From Nitratireductor arenosus (lineage in GTDB: Bacteria; Pseudomonadota; Alphaproteobacteria; Rhizobiales; Rhizobiaceae): 64,000 bases of DNA. A program made the position numbers and the translations under genes. Numbering within the stretch: position 1 is the first letter of the stretch; each line of letters begins with the position of its first letter. Under the pieces are notes generated by a model. That model saw nothing but the letters and a program-made list of their open reading frames with translations. It did not search any database and was not told the origin of the DNA. Below, piece by piece: positions 34,950 to 45,575 of the stretch. Location: positions 1 through 64,000 of the forward strand of contig NZ_WPHG01000008.1 in the NCBI RefSeq assembly GCF_009742725.1, written 5' to 3'.

Positions 34950-35157
34950 CAAAACCAGACCGGCGGTCTATAACGTTCGTGCCGCGATCCTGCAAGCATG
35001 AAACGGTAGCGAATTCGCGCTTGTTCGATGGCGGGCCGGGCGGGCTGAAAACCGTGCCCTGTCGCCGCCGGTCCGGCCCCGGCGACGATTTAAGCCGACG
35101 GTAAGCGATCGCTGCTAGGTTGGCGCCATCACCAGTGACCGGAGCCACGCCATCGCC

Positions 35158-36675
35158 ATGCAAAAACCGCTCGCCGACGCGACGCCGAACAGCTTTGCCT
35201 TCGAAACCAGAGCTTTGGTCAAGCCGACCGGGTTTCGCGAATACGACGCACGCTGGTGGTTCGGTCATCCCGGGTCCGACAAGGCGCCGGAGATCAATCT
35301 GATCGGCGTTCAAGCGCTCGGCATGGGGTTGGGAACGCTGATCAGGCGGCTTGGCGCCGGACCCGATATCGTCGTCGGCCACGATTTCCGATCCTATTCG
35401 ATGGCGATCAAGCTGGCGCTGGTGTCGGGGCTGCAGGCCGCCGGCGCGCGGGTCAGGGATATCGGCCTGGCGCTGTCGCCGATGGCCTATTTCGCCCAGT
35501 TCGCGCTCGACGCGCCCTCGGTCGCCATGGTGACGGCCTCGCACAACGAAAACGGCTGGACCGGCGTCAAGATGGGCGCAGCCCGGCCCTTGACCTTCGG
35601 TCCCGACGAGATGGACGCGCTGAAAAAGATCGTACTCGACGCCGATTTCGACCTGTCCGGCGGCGGCGCTTACGAATTCGTGCCGGATTTTCGCCAGCGT
35701 TATGTCGACGATCTGGTTTCGGGCGTGAAAATCGCTCGTAAACTGAAAGTGGTGGCGGCCTGCGGCAACGGCACCGCCGGCGCCTTTGCGCCGGAAGTCC
35801 TGAGGCGCATCGGCTGCGAGGTGGTCGAGCTCGACTGCGAACTCGACCACAGCTTTCCGCGCTATAACCCCAATCCCGAAGACATGAAAATGCTGCATGC
35901 GATTCGCGACGAGGTGCTGCGCAGCGGCGCGGATGTCGGTTTCGGCTTCGACGGCGACGGCGACCGCTGCGGTGTGGTCGACGACGAGGGCGGCGAGATC
36001 TTCGCCGACAAGGTCGGCGTGATGCTTGCCCGCGACATATCCGGCGAACATGCCGGCTCGCGCTTCGTCGTCGACGTGAAGTCGACCGGGCTTTTTCTGA
36101 CGGACCCGGTGTTAATGGCCAACGGCGCGCGGACCGATTACTGGAAGACCGGCCATTCCCACATCAAGCGCCGGGTCAAGGAACTGGACGCGATCGCGGG
36201 TTTCGAGAAATCCGGCCATTTCTTCTTCAACCCGCCGATCGGGCGCGGTTACGACGACGGGCTGGTGACGGCGATCGCGGTCTGCCACATGCTCGACCGC
36301 AACCCGCAAAAGTCGATGGCCGAGCTTTACCGCGACCTGCCGCACACGTTCGGCTCGCCGACCATGTCGCCGCATTGCGCCGACGAGGAAAAATACGCCG
36401 TGGTCGACAAGGTGGTGGCCGGGCTCGAGGCGCTGCGCGACAGCGGCGCCACATTCGCCGGCCAGCCGATCGCCGACATGGTGACGGTCAACGGCGTGCG
36501 GATCACCAATCAGGACGGCACCTGGGGCCTGATCCGCGCTTCGTCGAACAAACCCGAACTCGTGGTTGTGGTGGAAAGCCCCGTGTCGGAAGAACGCAAG
36601 CGGGACATGTTCGCCGCGCTCGACGCCGTGCTGCGCGCCTACCCGCAGGTTGGCGCCTACAACCAGACCCTGTGA
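35158..36675 (+). CDS. Phosphomannomutase / phosphoglucomutase
   Basis: 505 residues of the alpha-D-phosphohexomutase family. VTASHNENGWTG holds the phosphoserine Ser128. GFDGDGDRCG near residue 266 is the metal-binding loop. FEKSGHFFFNPPIGRGYDDG (about 356-375) is the sugar-binding loop. RASSNKPEL near the C-terminus binds phosphate. It converts mannose-6-phosphate to mannose-1-phosphate (or the glucose pair). The next gene uses mannose-1-phosphate, so the mannose role is favoured. No closer ribosome site than a CGGAG 13 bases upstream. Confidence 0.9.
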   Translation: MQKPLADATPNSFAFETRALVKPTGFREYDARWWFGHPGSDKAPEINLIGVQALGMGLGTLIRRLGAGPDIVVGHDFRSYSMAIKLALVSGLQAAGARVRDIGLALSPMAYFAQFALDAPSVAMVTASHNENGWTGVKMGAARPLTFGPDEMDALKKIVLDADFDLSGGGAYEFVPDFRQRYVDDLVSGVKIARKLKVVAACGNGTAGAFAPEVLRRIGCEVVELDCELDHSFPRYNPNPEDMKMLHAIRDEVLRSGADVGFGFDGDGDRCGVVDDEGGEIFADKVGVMLARDISGEHAGSRFVVDVKSTGLFLTDPVLMANGARTDYWKTGHSHIKRRVKELDAIAGFEKSGHFFFNPPIGRGYDDGLVTAIAVCHMLDRNPQKSMAELYRDLPHTFGSPTMSPHCADEEKYAVVDKVVAGLEALRDSGATFAGQPIADMVTVNGVRITNQDGTWGLIRASSNKPELVVVVESPVSEERKRDMFAALDAVLRAYPQVGAYNQTL

Positions 36676-36699
36676 CGACGCGACCGGGCCGGAGACGCC

Positions 36700-38952
36700 A
36701 TGACTGAGAAAATCGTCAGCTTCGTCATGAGTGGCGGCGTCGGCTCCCGGCTGTGGCCGCTGTCGCGCGAGGACAATCCCAAGCAGTTCCACGACCTGTC
36801 GGGCGCCGGTTCGATGCTGGCCCAGACCCTGCGCCGGCTGAAGGCGGGAGGCGACGGCGGCTGGCCGGTCTACCTGATCGGCTCCGAACGCCACGCCGAG
36901 CGGCTGCGCGCCGATCTTGCCGGCATGGATCTTTCGGGAGGAAGGCCGATCTTCGAGCCGGTCGGACGCAACACCGCCGCCGCCGTCGCCGTCGCTGCGC
37001 TGCAGACTCTTGCCGAGCACGGCGACGCGCTGGTTCTGGTGGTGCCGTCGGATCACGCCATCAGCACGGACAGCCAGTTCTGGGCCACGGTCGCCGCCGG
37101 GGCCAAACCGGCGCGCGACGGGCGTCTGGTGGTGTTCGGCATCAGGCCCGGCCAGCCTGAGACCGGCTACGGCTATATCGAAGCGGCGGGCGAGGAGGGC
37201 GACCAGGTCCGCGACGTGCTGCGCTTCGTCGAAAAACCCGATCTGCAAACGGCCGAGACCTATCTGGCGGCCGGCAATTTCTTCTGGAACACCGGCATCT
37301 TCCTGTTCCGGGCGAGCGCGATGCGCGACGCCTTCCTGAAATACGAGCCGGATATCTGGGCAGGCGCGGAACGCGCGTTTGTCGCGGCGTCAAGCGATTT
37401 GTCGGGTCTCTATCTGCCGCTCGACCTCTACGAGCATGTTCCCGCGATCTCGGTCGACTACGCGATCATGGAGCGGGCCGAGCGCATCGCCATGGTGCCG
37501 GCCGGCTTCCGCTGGAACGATCTCGGCTCGTGGCAGTCGCTGCTCGACGTCGGCGCCTCCGACGAGAACGGCAATGTGGTGATCGGCGATGTCGTCGCCT
37601 TCGACACCACGCATTCCTATCTGCGCAGCGAGGGCCGGCTGTTGTCGGTGATCGGCATGCGCGACGTTGCGATCGTGGCGACCCAGGACGCGACCTTCGT
37701 CGCGCCGGTGGCCCAGAGCCAGAACGTCAAGAAGATCGTCGAGCGGCTGGAACAGAGCGGCCGGCTGGAGACCCGCTTCACCCCCAGCAGCGACCGCGTG
37801 CTTGTCGTCGGGGCGCACCGCCGGCGGGTGTGTCACTGGCTGTTCGAGGAAACCCTGCCCCTGTGGGCGACGGCCGGCGTCGACGAGGTCGGCGGCGGGT
37901 TCCACGAGGCGCTCGACTTCGCCGGCCGCCCGCTCGGCAAGCCCAAGCGCATGCGCACCATGGCGCGCCAGATCTACGCCTTCGCCGTCGCCAAGGCGCG
38001 CGGCTGGGACGGGCCGGCCGACAGGATCATCGCGCATGGCATCGATTTCATCGCCGCCAGGGGGCGCAGCGAAAACGGCGGCTGGGTGCGCGCGATCGGC
38101 GTCGACGGCGCGGTGGTCGATCCGGTCGAAGACGCCTACGATCACGCCTGCGTGCTGCTTGCGCTCGCGCACGCCCATCTGTCGGGCAACGAGGCCGCGC
38201 GCGCGCTCGGCGCGGAGACATTCGCCTTCATCGACGCCCATCTCGAGGACGAGCGCCTGACCGGGTTTCTGGAGTTTCCCGGCGGCAACGGCCTGCGCCG
38301 GTCGAACCCGCATATGCATCTCTTGGAGGCGTTCCTGGCCTGGTACGACGTGACCGGCGAGCGCGTCCATTTGCGCCGCGCCTCGCGCATCATCGACCTG
38401 TTCCGCAGCCGGTTCTTCGATCCCGACAGCTGGACGGTCGGCGAGTTTTTCGACGACGATTTCACCCCGGCCGCGGGCAAAAAGGGGCAGTGGACAGAGC
38501 CGGGCCACCATTTCGAATGGGCCTCGCTGCTGGTCGATTTCGCCGACAAGACCGGGCAGAGCGATCTGGTCGGCATCGCCCGCAAGCTCTACGCCTCGGC
38601 GGTCGCCAACGGGCTGAACCGGGCGACCGGGCTTGCCTATGCCGCCGTGTCGCGGTCGGGCATGCCGCTCGACCAGCTGTCGCGCTCATGGCCGCAAGCC
38701 GAGGCGATCAAGGCGGCGATGGCGCTCGACGGGGCCGGCGGCCCGGACCTGAAGCCGGAAATCGAGGCGCGTGTCGGACGGCTGTTCCGCTGGCATATCG
38801 ATCCCGCGCCGACTGGCCTGTGGATCGACCGGGTCGACGAAAAAGGACGCTCGGTGGCGCGCGAAGTGCCCGCCAGCATCTTTTACCATCTGGTGTTCGC
38901 GCTGACGCGCTATCTCGACAAGACGGACGGGGCGAACGACGGGGCCGGGTAG
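36700..38952 (+). CDS. Fusion: mannose-1-phosphate guanylyltransferase + AGE-type sugar isomerase
   Basis: 750 residues. The N-terminal domain (1 to about 350) is a GDP-mannose pyrophosphorylase: SGGVGSRLWPLSREDNPKQF at 11-30, FVEKP at 176-180, and NFFWNTGIFLF. The C-terminal domain (about 365-745) is an N-acylglucosamine-2-epimerase fold (alpha/alpha barrel: LPLWATAGVDEVGGGFHE, PHMHLLEAFLAWYD, GHHFEWASLL), the fold used by rhizobial mannose-6-phosphate isomerases. The classical ManC carries a cupin isomerase instead. With the upstream mutase the pair supplies fructose-6-P to GDP-mannose conversion. GGAG upstream of ATG 36700; 24 bp from the mutase stop. Confidence 0.9.
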   Translation: MTEKIVSFVMSGGVGSRLWPLSREDNPKQFHDLSGAGSMLAQTLRRLKAGGDGGWPVYLIGSERHAERLRADLAGMDLSGGRPIFEPVGRNTAAAVAVAALQTLAEHGDALVLVVPSDHAISTDSQFWATVAAGAKPARDGRLVVFGIRPGQPETGYGYIEAAGEEGDQVRDVLRFVEKPDLQTAETYLAAGNFFWNTGIFLFRASAMRDAFLKYEPDIWAGAERAFVAASSDLSGLYLPLDLYEHVPAISVDYAIMERAERIAMVPAGFRWNDLGSWQSLLDVGASDENGNVVIGDVVAFDTTHSYLRSEGRLLSVIGMRDVAIVATQDATFVAPVAQSQNVKKIVERLEQSGRLETRFTPSSDRVLVVGAHRRRVCHWLFEETLPLWATAGVDEVGGGFHEALDFAGRPLGKPKRMRTMARQIYAFAVAKARGWDGPADRIIAHGIDFIAARGRSENGGWVRAIGVDGAVVDPVEDAYDHACVLLALAHAHLSGNEAARALGAETFAFIDAHLEDERLTGFLEFPGGNGLRRSNPHMHLLEAFLAWYDVTGERVHLRRASRIIDLFRSRFFDPDSWTVGEFFDDDFTPAAGKKGQWTEPGHHFEWASLLVDFADKTGQSDLVGIARKLYASAVANGLNRATGLAYAAVSRSGMPLDQLSRSWPQAEAIKAAMALDGAGGPDLKPEIEARVGRLFRWHIDPAPTGLWIDRVDEKGRSVAREVPASIFYHLVFALTRYLDKTDGANDGAG

Positions 38953-38998
38953 GCCGCGCGCCGGTTCCGCTCTTCGGGCAAGGCGTGTCGCCGCGACC

Positions 38999-40462
38999 TC
39001 AATACGGGCTGTCGACGTCGCCGGTCTCCACATAGACCGTCTTGATCTGCGAATAATGGCCGAGCGCGGCGAGCGAGTTCTCCCGTCCGATGCCCGACTG
39101 CTTGACGCCGCCGAACGGGATCTCGGCCGGCGACAGATTGTAGTGGTTGATCCAGCACGTGCCGGCCTGCAGGTCGGCGATGACGCGGTGGGCGCGGGCC
39201 AGGTCGCGGGTGAACACGCCGGCCGACAGGCCAAATTCGGTGTCGTTGGAGCGCGCGATCGCCTCGGCTTCCTCGCTGAACGACAGCACGCTCATCACCG
39301 GCCCGAAAATCTCCTCGCGGGCGATGCGCATGTCGTCCCCGACCTCGGTGAAGACGGTCGGCTCGACGAAAAAGCCACCTTCGAAGCCCTGGAGATGCGG
39401 CACGCCGCCACCGCAAGCGAGTGTCGCGCCCTCTGCCTTGCCGATCTCGATATAGCCGCACACCTTGTCGTGCTGGGCCTTGTTGATCAGCGGTCCCATC
39501 TGCGTTTCGGGATCGAGCGGGTCGCCGATGCGGATCTTCTTGGTCCGCTCGATCAGCCGCGCGAGGAACCGCTCGCGAATGCCGTCCTGGACGAAGACGC
39601 GCGTGCCGTTGGAGCAGACCTGGCCGGTGGAGTAGAAATTGGCGAGCATGGCGCCGCCGACGGCGTTTTCGAGATCGGCGTCGTCGAAGACGATCAGCGG
39701 CGACTTGCCGCCGAGCTCCATCGTGGCGTGTTTCATCTGCGAACCGGCGAGCGAAAGCACCTTGCGGCCGGTCGGCACCGAGCCAGTGAGCGACACCTTG
39801 GCCACCACCGGATGGCTGGCGAGCGCGGCGCCGACATCGCCAAAACCCTGGACGACGTTGAACAACCCGTCCGGAAGCCCGGCCTGGGTGAAGATTTCGG
39901 CCAGGACCAGCGCCGAAAGCGGGGTGTTTTCGGACGGCTTGAACACCATCGCGTTGCCCATGGCGAGCGCCGGGCCGGCCTTCCAGCCCGCGCCCTGGAT
40001 CGGATAATTCCAGGCGCCGATGCCCACGCACACGCCGAGCGGCTCGCGGCGCGTATAGGCGAAGGGACCGCCGAGATCGACATAGTCGCCATTATAGGCG
40101 GCAACCGCGCCGCCGAAGAATTCGAGCGCGTCGGCGGCCGAGGCCGGGTCGGCGACCAGCGTTTCCTGGATCGCCTTGCCGGTGTCGAACGTCTCCAGTC
40201 GGGCGATCTCGTCATTGCGTTCGCGCAGCAGGTCAGCCGCGCGGCGCAGCACCCGCCCGCGTTCGGTCGGGCTCATCCGTGCCCAAGCCCCCTGTGCGGC
40301 GCGCGCGGCCTCGATGGCAAGCTCGACGATATTGTCGGTGGCCGCGTGCAGCCGGGCGATCACCTCGCCGGTGGCGGGGTAGAAGACGTCCATTGTCTGA
40401 CCGCCCTCGTCCTCGACATAGCTGCCGTTGATATAGTGCGACGCCTTGGGTTGGGTTTTCAT
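38999..40462 (-). CDS. betB: Betaine-aldehyde dehydrogenase BetB
   Basis: 487 residues, NAD-dependent aldehyde dehydrogenase. [12 protein letters not shown] holds the catalytic Glu and [12 protein letters not shown] the nucleophilic Cys. The N-terminus [13 protein letters not shown] and the [17 protein letters not shown] segment are typical of BetB. It oxidises betaine aldehyde to glycine betaine, an osmoprotectant and carbon source. ATG 40462 has AAGGAG six bases upstream and is preferred to 40486. It is the last gene of the bet operon, 144 bp after betA. Confidence 0.92.
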   Translation of the reverse strand: MKTQPKASHYINGSYVEDEGGQTMDVFYPATGEVIARLHAATDNIVELAIEAARAAQGAWARMSPTERGRVLRRAADLLRERNDEIARLETFDTGKAIQETLVADPASAADALEFFGGAVAAYNGDYVDLGGPFAYTRREPLGVCVGIGAWNYPIQGAGWKAGPALAMGNAMVFKPSENTPLSALVLAEIFTQAGLPDGLFNVVQGFGDVGAALASHPVVAKVSLTGSVPTGRKVLSLAGSQMKHATMELGGKSPLIVFDDADLENAVGGAMLANFYSTGQVCSNGTRVFVQDGIRERFLARLIERTKKIRIGDPLDPETQMGPLINKAQHDKVCGYIEIGKAEGATLACGGGVPHLQGFEGGFFVEPTVFTEVGDDMRIAREEIFGPVMSVLSFSEEAEAIARSNDTEFGLSAGVFTRDLARAHRVIADLQAGTCWINHYNLSPAEIPFGGVKQSGIGRENSLAALGHYSQIKTVYVETGDVDSPY

Positions 40463-40606
40463 GGTTTGCTCCTTTTGGCGGGGCATGCGTTGCCCCTCCC
40501 TTATCGTCTTCGGGCCTCCTGCGCGAGGGGGGGCAAACAGACGCCCCGGGCGCTCCGACCTAACGGGACGGGATGGCGCGGCGGGCCATGTCGGGTCGCC
40601 GGCCGA

Positions 40607-42259
40607 TCACCTGTCGGAGTCGCGCCAACGCGGATTGATCCACGGTTCCTGGTTCGAGGGGGACAGGGGCGCGCGCGCCAGAATGTGGTCGGCCGCCTTT
40701 TCGCCGGTCATGATCGACGGACCGTTGAGATTGCCGTTGGTGATGCGCGGGAAGATCGAGGAATCTGCGACGCGCAGCCCCGCTACGCCAATCACCCGGC
40801 AGTCGGGATCGACCACGCTCATCGGGTCGTCGGCGCGCCCCATGCGGCAGGTGCCACAGGGGTGATAGGCGCTTTCGACATGCTCGCGGATGAAGTCGTC
40901 GAGTTCGGCGTCGCTTTTGACGTGGCTGCCCGGCGCGATCTCGTCGCCGCGAAATTCGTCGAAGGCGGGCTGCGAAAAAATCTCGCGGGTCAGCCGGATG
41001 CAGTGGCGGAAATCGACCCAGTCCTGATCGTGCGCCATATAGTTGAAACGGATGACGGGCTTTGCGCGCGGGTCGGCCGAGCGCAGGGTGACGGTGCCGC
41101 GCGAGGCCGAGCGCATCGGTCCGACATGAGCCTGAAAACCGTGCGCCGGCACCGCCGCCTTGCCGTCGTAGCGGATCGCCGCCGGCAGGAAATGATACTG
41201 GATATCGGGATAGTCGACGCCGGCGCGCGAGCGCACGAAGGCGGCCGCCTCGAAATGGTTGGTCGCCCCGAGGCCCGATTTGAACAGCAGCCAGCGCGCG
41301 CCGATCAGCGCCTTGGAAACGGGATTGAGCACCGAATAGAGCGTGACCGGCTTCAGCGATTTCTGCTGGATATAGAGTTCGAGATGGTCCTGCAGATTGG
41401 CGCCGACGCCGGGCCGGTCGGCGATGATATCGATGCCGTGCTCGGCGAGATGGGCCGCAGGGCCGATGCCCGACAGCATCAAGAGCTTGGGCGAATTGAT
41501 CGACGAGGCGCAGAGCACGACCTCGCGCTTTGCCTTAATTTGTTGAATCGCTCCGCGAAGTTCGACCTCGACGCCGGTGGCGCCTTGATTCTCGATGATC
41601 ACTTTGCGCGCGAAGCCGTTGACGAGACTCACGTTCTTGCGCTTCAGCGCCGGCCGCAAATAGGCATTGGCCGTCGACCAGCGCCGACCGCGATGGATGG
41701 TCTGCTCCATCGCACCGAAGCCTTCCTGCTTGGCGCCGTTATAGTCCTGGGTGAGTTCGAAACCGGCCTGGCTGCCGGCCTCGATGAAGGCCGCGTAGAG
41801 CGGGTTCTTGCGTTCGCCGCGGCGCACATGCAAGGGACCGTCCGTGCCGCGCCAGCCCGTTTCGCCGCCATGCGAATTTTCCATGCGCTTGAAGTAGGGC
41901 AGCACGTCGGCGAAGCTCCAGCCGGTCGCGCCGGTCTCGGCCCAATGGTCGAAGTCGCGGGCGTGGCCGCGCACATAGACCATGCCGTTGATCGACGACG
42001 AGCCGCCGAGCACCTTGCCGCGAGGCGTGGCCAGAACGCGCCCGCCCAGATGCGGTTCCGGCTCGCTGGCATAACCCCAGTCGTAAAGGCTCATGTTCAT
42101 CGGAAAGGACAGGGCCGACGGCATCTGAATGAGCGGGCCGATATCGGTGCCGCCATATTCGATGACGATCACCGAGTGGCGTCCGTCCTCAGACAGCCGG
42201 TAGGCGAGTGCCGCGCCGGCCGAACCGGACCCGACGATCACGTAATCGGCTTCAAGCAT
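40607..42259 (-). CDS. betA: Choline dehydrogenase BetA
   Basis: 550 residues, GMC oxidoreductase. The FAD-binding start is [18 protein letters not shown]. Family boxes include [19 protein letters not shown] and the C-terminal HPCGTCRMG active-site His. It oxidises choline to betaine aldehyde at the membrane. ATG 42259 starts directly before the FAD loop; longer frames overlap the dehydratase gene. Pairs with BetB. Confidence 0.93.
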   Translation of the reverse strand: MLEADYVIVGSGSAGAALAYRLSEDGRHSVIVIEYGGTDIGPLIQMPSALSFPMNMSLYDWGYASEPEPHLGGRVLATPRGKVLGGSSSINGMVYVRGHARDFDHWAETGATGWSFADVLPYFKRMENSHGGETGWRGTDGPLHVRRGERKNPLYAAFIEAGSQAGFELTQDYNGAKQEGFGAMEQTIHRGRRWSTANAYLRPALKRKNVSLVNGFARKVIIENQGATGVEVELRGAIQQIKAKREVVLCASSINSPKLLMLSGIGPAAHLAEHGIDIIADRPGVGANLQDHLELYIQQKSLKPVTLYSVLNPVSKALIGARWLLFKSGLGATNHFEAAAFVRSRAGVDYPDIQYHFLPAAIRYDGKAAVPAHGFQAHVGPMRSASRGTVTLRSADPRAKPVIRFNYMAHDQDWVDFRHCIRLTREIFSQPAFDEFRGDEIAPGSHVKSDAELDDFIREHVESAYHPCGTCRMGRADDPMSVVDPDCRVIGVAGLRVADSSIFPRITNGNLNGPSIMTGEKAADHILARAPLSPSNQEPWINPRWRDSDR

Positions 42260-42309
42260 TGGCGCTGATACTCCCGCTGCAAGGTTGGGGCGACAGGCGA
42301 TGCCGGCTC

Positions 42310-43290
42310 TCACGCATCGCCGACATGCCGGGTGAAATCGGCGAGCGCGACATTGCCGCCGGTGGCGATGACGAGCACCGTCTTGCCGGACACGGCAATG
42401 GCCGCCGCCCCGGACGGTTCCAGCACCAGCTTCAGCCGTTCGAAGGCGATGCGCATGGCGCGCCGCACGGACGCGTCGGCAACGGCCACGCCGGTGACGC
42501 CGGCCGCCGCCACGGCGGCGAAGGGGGCCGCGCCCGGTGCGCGCGCCATCAGCCCGTCGCAGATCGTTGCCGCACCGGCCGGACGCGGCTCGATCGCGCC
42601 CTCGGCGAGCGAGCGGCCCATGCCGTCGAAGCCCTGCGGCTCGACGGCGAAGAGTTTCGTGTCCGGCGAGAGATGACGAAAGGCGAGCGCCACCCCGCCG
42701 ATCAGCCCGCCGCCGCCGACCGGGCACAGCACCATGTCGGCGCGTGCGTTCCTGTCAGCAAGCTGTTCGAGCGCCTCCAGTCCGGCGCCCGCCTGTCCGG
42801 CGACGATTTCGGGGTCGTCGAAAGGATGAAGCAGCACCAGATTTTCTTCCGCGGCGATGGCGGCGGCCCGTTCGGCGGCGACCTCCTCGCGCGGCCGCGC
42901 GCCGTGCTCGCTCAGGATCACGCGCGCGCCATAACCCGCCGTCGCATCGCGTTTGGCGGCCGGTGCGTCGACCGGCATGACGATGGTCACGGGAATGCCG
43001 AGCGCCTGTCCGGCGGCCGAGAGGCCCTGCGCGAAATTGCCGGAGGAATAGGCGACCACGCCGCGCCGCGCCTCGTCGGGGGCGAGCCGTGTCAGCCGCC
43101 AATAGGCGCCACGCACCTTGAAGGAGCCCGCCCATTGCAGCGATTCCGGCTTGACGAAGACGCGTGCGGCGCCGCTTTCCTTGGCCAGAAAGGCCGATTC
43201 CAGCAATGGCGTCACCTGCGTCGCCTGCCGGGTGAGCGCGTAGGCGCGACGAAGATGATCGAGATCGGGGATTTGCGGGGCCGTCATCAT
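42310..43290 (-). CDS. PLP-dependent threonine/serine dehydratase-like enzyme in bet operon
   Basis: 326 residues, fold type II PLP enzyme. SFKVRGAYW holds the Schiff-base Lys, YSSGNFAQG is the substrate loop, and [10 protein letters not shown] is the phosphate cup. The length fits catabolic threonine/serine dehydratases, EutB-type dehydratases and serine racemases; a C-terminal ACT domain is absent. It overlaps betC by 4 bases and lies 50 bp before betA, so it belongs to the operon, which is unusual since classical betICBA has no such gene. A role in disposal of serine derived from glycine betaine is a guess. Confidence 0.8.
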   Translation of the reverse strand: MMTAPQIPDLDHLRRAYALTRQATQVTPLLESAFLAKESGAARVFVKPESLQWAGSFKVRGAYWRLTRLAPDEARRGVVAYSSGNFAQGLSAAGQALGIPVTIVMPVDAPAAKRDATAGYGARVILSEHGARPREEVAAERAAAIAAEENLVLLHPFDDPEIVAGQAGAGLEALEQLADRNARADMVLCPVGGGGLIGGVALAFRHLSPDTKLFAVEPQGFDGMGRSLAEGAIEPRPAGAATICDGLMARAPGAAPFAAVAAAGVTGVAVADASVRRAMRIAFERLKLVLEPSGAAAIAVSGKTVLVIATGGNVALADFTRHVGDA

Positions 43291-44813
43291 TCGCCTCTTG
43301 GAAAGCGTTTTTGGTCTTCCAGCACGTTCAGGTCCATGTGGTTGCGCATGTAGCGCTCGGAGGCCTGGCGCAGCGGCTGGAAGTCCCACGGGTAATAGGC
43401 GCCGTTGCGCAGCGCCGGATAGACCACCCAGCGCCGGGCCTGGCTTTCGCGCACCGCCGCGTCGAAGCCCGCCATGTCCCAGCGCGCGCGCACCATGTCC
43501 ATGAAGCGCCCGACCATCTCGGCATGATCGGGACGTTCGGCGAGATTGACGGTTTCGAGCGGATCTGCGTCGAGCTCGAAGAGCTGCGGCGGGTCGAGCT
43601 CGCAATGGACGAATTTGAAGCGGCCCTCACGGATCGCGACCAGCGGCGCGTGGGAGCCCTCTGCGGCATATTCCATCAGCACGGGCGTGGTGCGCGTCCC
43701 GCCGGCAAGAAGCGGCGCCAGCGACTGGCCGTCGGTCCATTTCGCGATGGCGTTCATGTCGGCGCCGGCGAGGTCGCACAGGCTGGGCAGGATGTCGAGA
43801 TTGGAGACCGGAGCCGCGATGAGCCCAGCTTCGATGCCTGGGCCGGCAATCATCAAGGGCACGCGCGCCGACCCCTCGAAGAACGACATCTTGAACCACA
43901 GTCCGCGCTCGCCGAGCATGTCGCCGTGGTCGGAGCAGAACACGATCACGGTGTCGTCGAGCATGCGCGTGCGCGCAAGCGCGTCGATCAGTTCGCCGAC
44001 CTTGTCGTCGAGGTAGGAAATATTGGCGAAATAGCCGCGCCGTGCGCGGCGTACATGGTCGGGCCGGATGTCGAAGGCGGCGTAGTCGCTGGCGTGGTAG
44101 AGCCGCCTTGAATGCGGGTCCTGATCTTCTTCGGCGATGCGGGCGACCGTCGGCTCCAGGGCCGGGCAATCTTCGTAAAGATCCCAGTAGCGCCGGCGCG
44201 CGACATAGGGATCGTGCGGATGGGTGAAGGAGACGGTCAGGCACCAGGGACGCCGATCTTCGTCCTGGGAGGCGCGGGCATGGTCGTAAAGCCGTTGCAC
44301 GGCGTGGAAGCAGACCTCGTCGTCATATTCCATCTGGTTGGAAATCTCGGCCACGCCCGCGCCGGTGACCGAGCCCAGATTGTGATACCACCAGTCGATG
44401 CGCTCGCCGGGTTTGCGGTAGTCCGGCGTCCAGCCGAAATCGGCGGGATAGATGTCGGTCGTCAGCCGTTCCTCGAAGCCGTGAAGCTGGTCCGGACCGA
44501 CGAAATGCATCTTGCCCGACAGGCAGGTGTGATAGCCGGCGGCGCGCAGATGGTGGGCGTAGGTGGGGATCGAGGAGGCGAATTCGGCGGCGTTGTCGTA
44601 GACCCCGGTGCGCGACGGCAATTGCCCGCTCATGAAGGCGGCCCGGCCGGGCGCGCACAGCGGCGAGGCGGTGTAGGTGTTGCGAAAACGGGCCGAGCGC
44701 GCGGCCAACGCCTTGAGATGCGGGGCATGCAGGAAGTCGGCCGGACCGTCGGGAAACAACGTCCCGTTGAGCTGGTCGACCATGATGATCAAAATGTTGG
44801 GGCGCGCCGTCAT
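43287..44813 (-). CDS. betC: Choline sulfatase BetC
   Basis: 508 residues, type I sulfatase. The [11 protein letters not shown] segment carries Cys53 in the CxPxR motif, which is matured to formylglycine. MVDQ near residue 11 and [12 protein letters not shown] (about 292) are metal ligands. The tail resembles the choline-sulfatase C-terminal domain (AYYPWDFQP). It hydrolyses choline-O-sulfate to choline and sulfate, feeding BetA. Overlaps betI by 4 bases. Confidence 0.93.
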   Translation of the reverse strand: MTARPNILIIMVDQLNGTLFPDGPADFLHAPHLKALAARSARFRNTYTASPLCAPGRAAFMSGQLPSRTGVYDNAAEFASSIPTYAHHLRAAGYHTCLSGKMHFVGPDQLHGFEERLTTDIYPADFGWTPDYRKPGERIDWWYHNLGSVTGAGVAEISNQMEYDDEVCFHAVQRLYDHARASQDEDRRPWCLTVSFTHPHDPYVARRRYWDLYEDCPALEPTVARIAEEDQDPHSRRLYHASDYAAFDIRPDHVRRARRGYFANISYLDDKVGELIDALARTRMLDDTVIVFCSDHGDMLGERGLWFKMSFFEGSARVPLMIAGPGIEAGLIAAPVSNLDILPSLCDLAGADMNAIAKWTDGQSLAPLLAGGTRTTPVLMEYAAEGSHAPLVAIREGRFKFVHCELDPPQLFELDADPLETVNLAERPDHAEMVGRFMDMVRARWDMAGFDAAVRESQARRWVVYPALRNGAYYPWDFQPLRQASERYMRNHMDLNVLEDQKRFPRGE

Positions 44814-45403
44814 GATGTCCTCGCTTCCGCCGCGAGCATGGTTTCGACATAGTCCTCTACGAGCGCGACCGCGCTCCTGGGGTCGGGCGGGCCGTCCTTC
44901 AGTGCACGGCGGATGTAAAGCCCGTCGATCAGCGCGGCGATGCCTTCGGCGACCCGCTCCGCGCGCGGCGCGGGCATCAAAGGCCGCAGGCCGCTCATCA
45001 GGTTGGAATGAAGCCGGCGGGCATAGACCCTCAATAGCCGCCGCATGGAGGGCGAGCGCTGCGCCTCGACGTAAAATGCCAGCCAGGCGGCGATGGTCTC
45101 AGGCCGGAACTGGGTCGGCGAAAAACTGATTGCCACCATCGCCGACACCCGTGCCCGCGGCAGGGTCGCGGCCCGTAGCGCGTCGCATCCGTCTCGGCCG
45201 AGCTCCGACAGGAGGTGGCGCATGGTGGCTTCGAGGAGATCGTCCTTGGCACCGAAATAATGATGGGCAAGCGCAGAGGAAACGCCGGCGATGCCGGCGA
45301 TTTCCGACATGGTCACGTCGAGCGAGCCGCGCGCACCGATCGCCGCAATCGCGGCCTCGATCAGCGCCTTGCGCCGTAGCGGCTCCATTCCGACTTTCGG
45401 CAT
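44810..45403 (-). CDS. betI: TetR-family choline-responsive repressor BetI
   Basis: 197 residues, the usual BetI length. The start [18 protein letters not shown] is characteristic. The TetR helix-turn-helix is [19 protein letters not shown]. Represses the bet operon until choline binds. ATG 45403 has AGGGAG upstream; the longer frame to 45538 crosses the operator and is rejected. The operator candidate lies about 32 bp upstream. Confidence 0.93.
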   Translation of the reverse strand: MPKVGMEPLRRKALIEAAIAAIGARGSLDVTMSEIAGIAGVSSALAHHYFGAKDDLLEATMRHLLSELGRDGCDALRAATLPRARVSAMVAISFSPTQFRPETIAAWLAFYVEAQRSPSMRRLLRVYARRLHSNLMSGLRPLMPAPRAERVAEGIAALIDGLYIRRALKDGPPDPRSAVALVEDYVETMLAAEARTS

Positions 45404-45434
45404 CGGGGTCTCCCTGACCGCGTTTATATTTTTA

Positions 45435-45448
45435 ATTGACTGGTCAAT
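45435..45448. promoter_or_regulatory. betI: Probable BetI operator
   Basis: ATTGACTGGTCAAT is a palindrome with perfect six-base arms (ATTGAC/GTCAAT) in an AT-rich patch, followed by a further TCAAT. Placed upstream of betI, it matches the type of site TetR/BetI proteins bind, and would give autoregulation of betI-betC-dehydratase-betA-betB. Confidence 0.7.
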
Positions 45449-45575
45449 CAATAAAAAATCCGCGTGGGAGTGCGTAGCGGACTTTACTGCGTTGCAAAAT
45501 ACGTTCAGACTTGAACAATCAATTGCCGCGCACGGCATTTCCGTTACACTGCTCGGTTACCGGATGGAGGCTCGC

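Noticed and set aside
34593-34952. A 119-codon reading through tRNA-Pro into the small gene at 34790
   Set aside because: The first 54 codons are translated tRNA and leader; ATG 34790 has its own ribosome site.
40480-40496. GGGGCA-TGCGT-TGCCCC hairpin just before betB as a terminator or riboswitch
   Set aside because: Only a six-base stem, no T run, and it lies within the betB leader; not enough to claim a function.
39056-42268. A 1070-codon plus-strand frame opposite betB and betA
   Set aside because: Shadow of high-GC coding DNA; the opposite strand has complete, motif-bearing BetB and BetA, while this frame has no family features.
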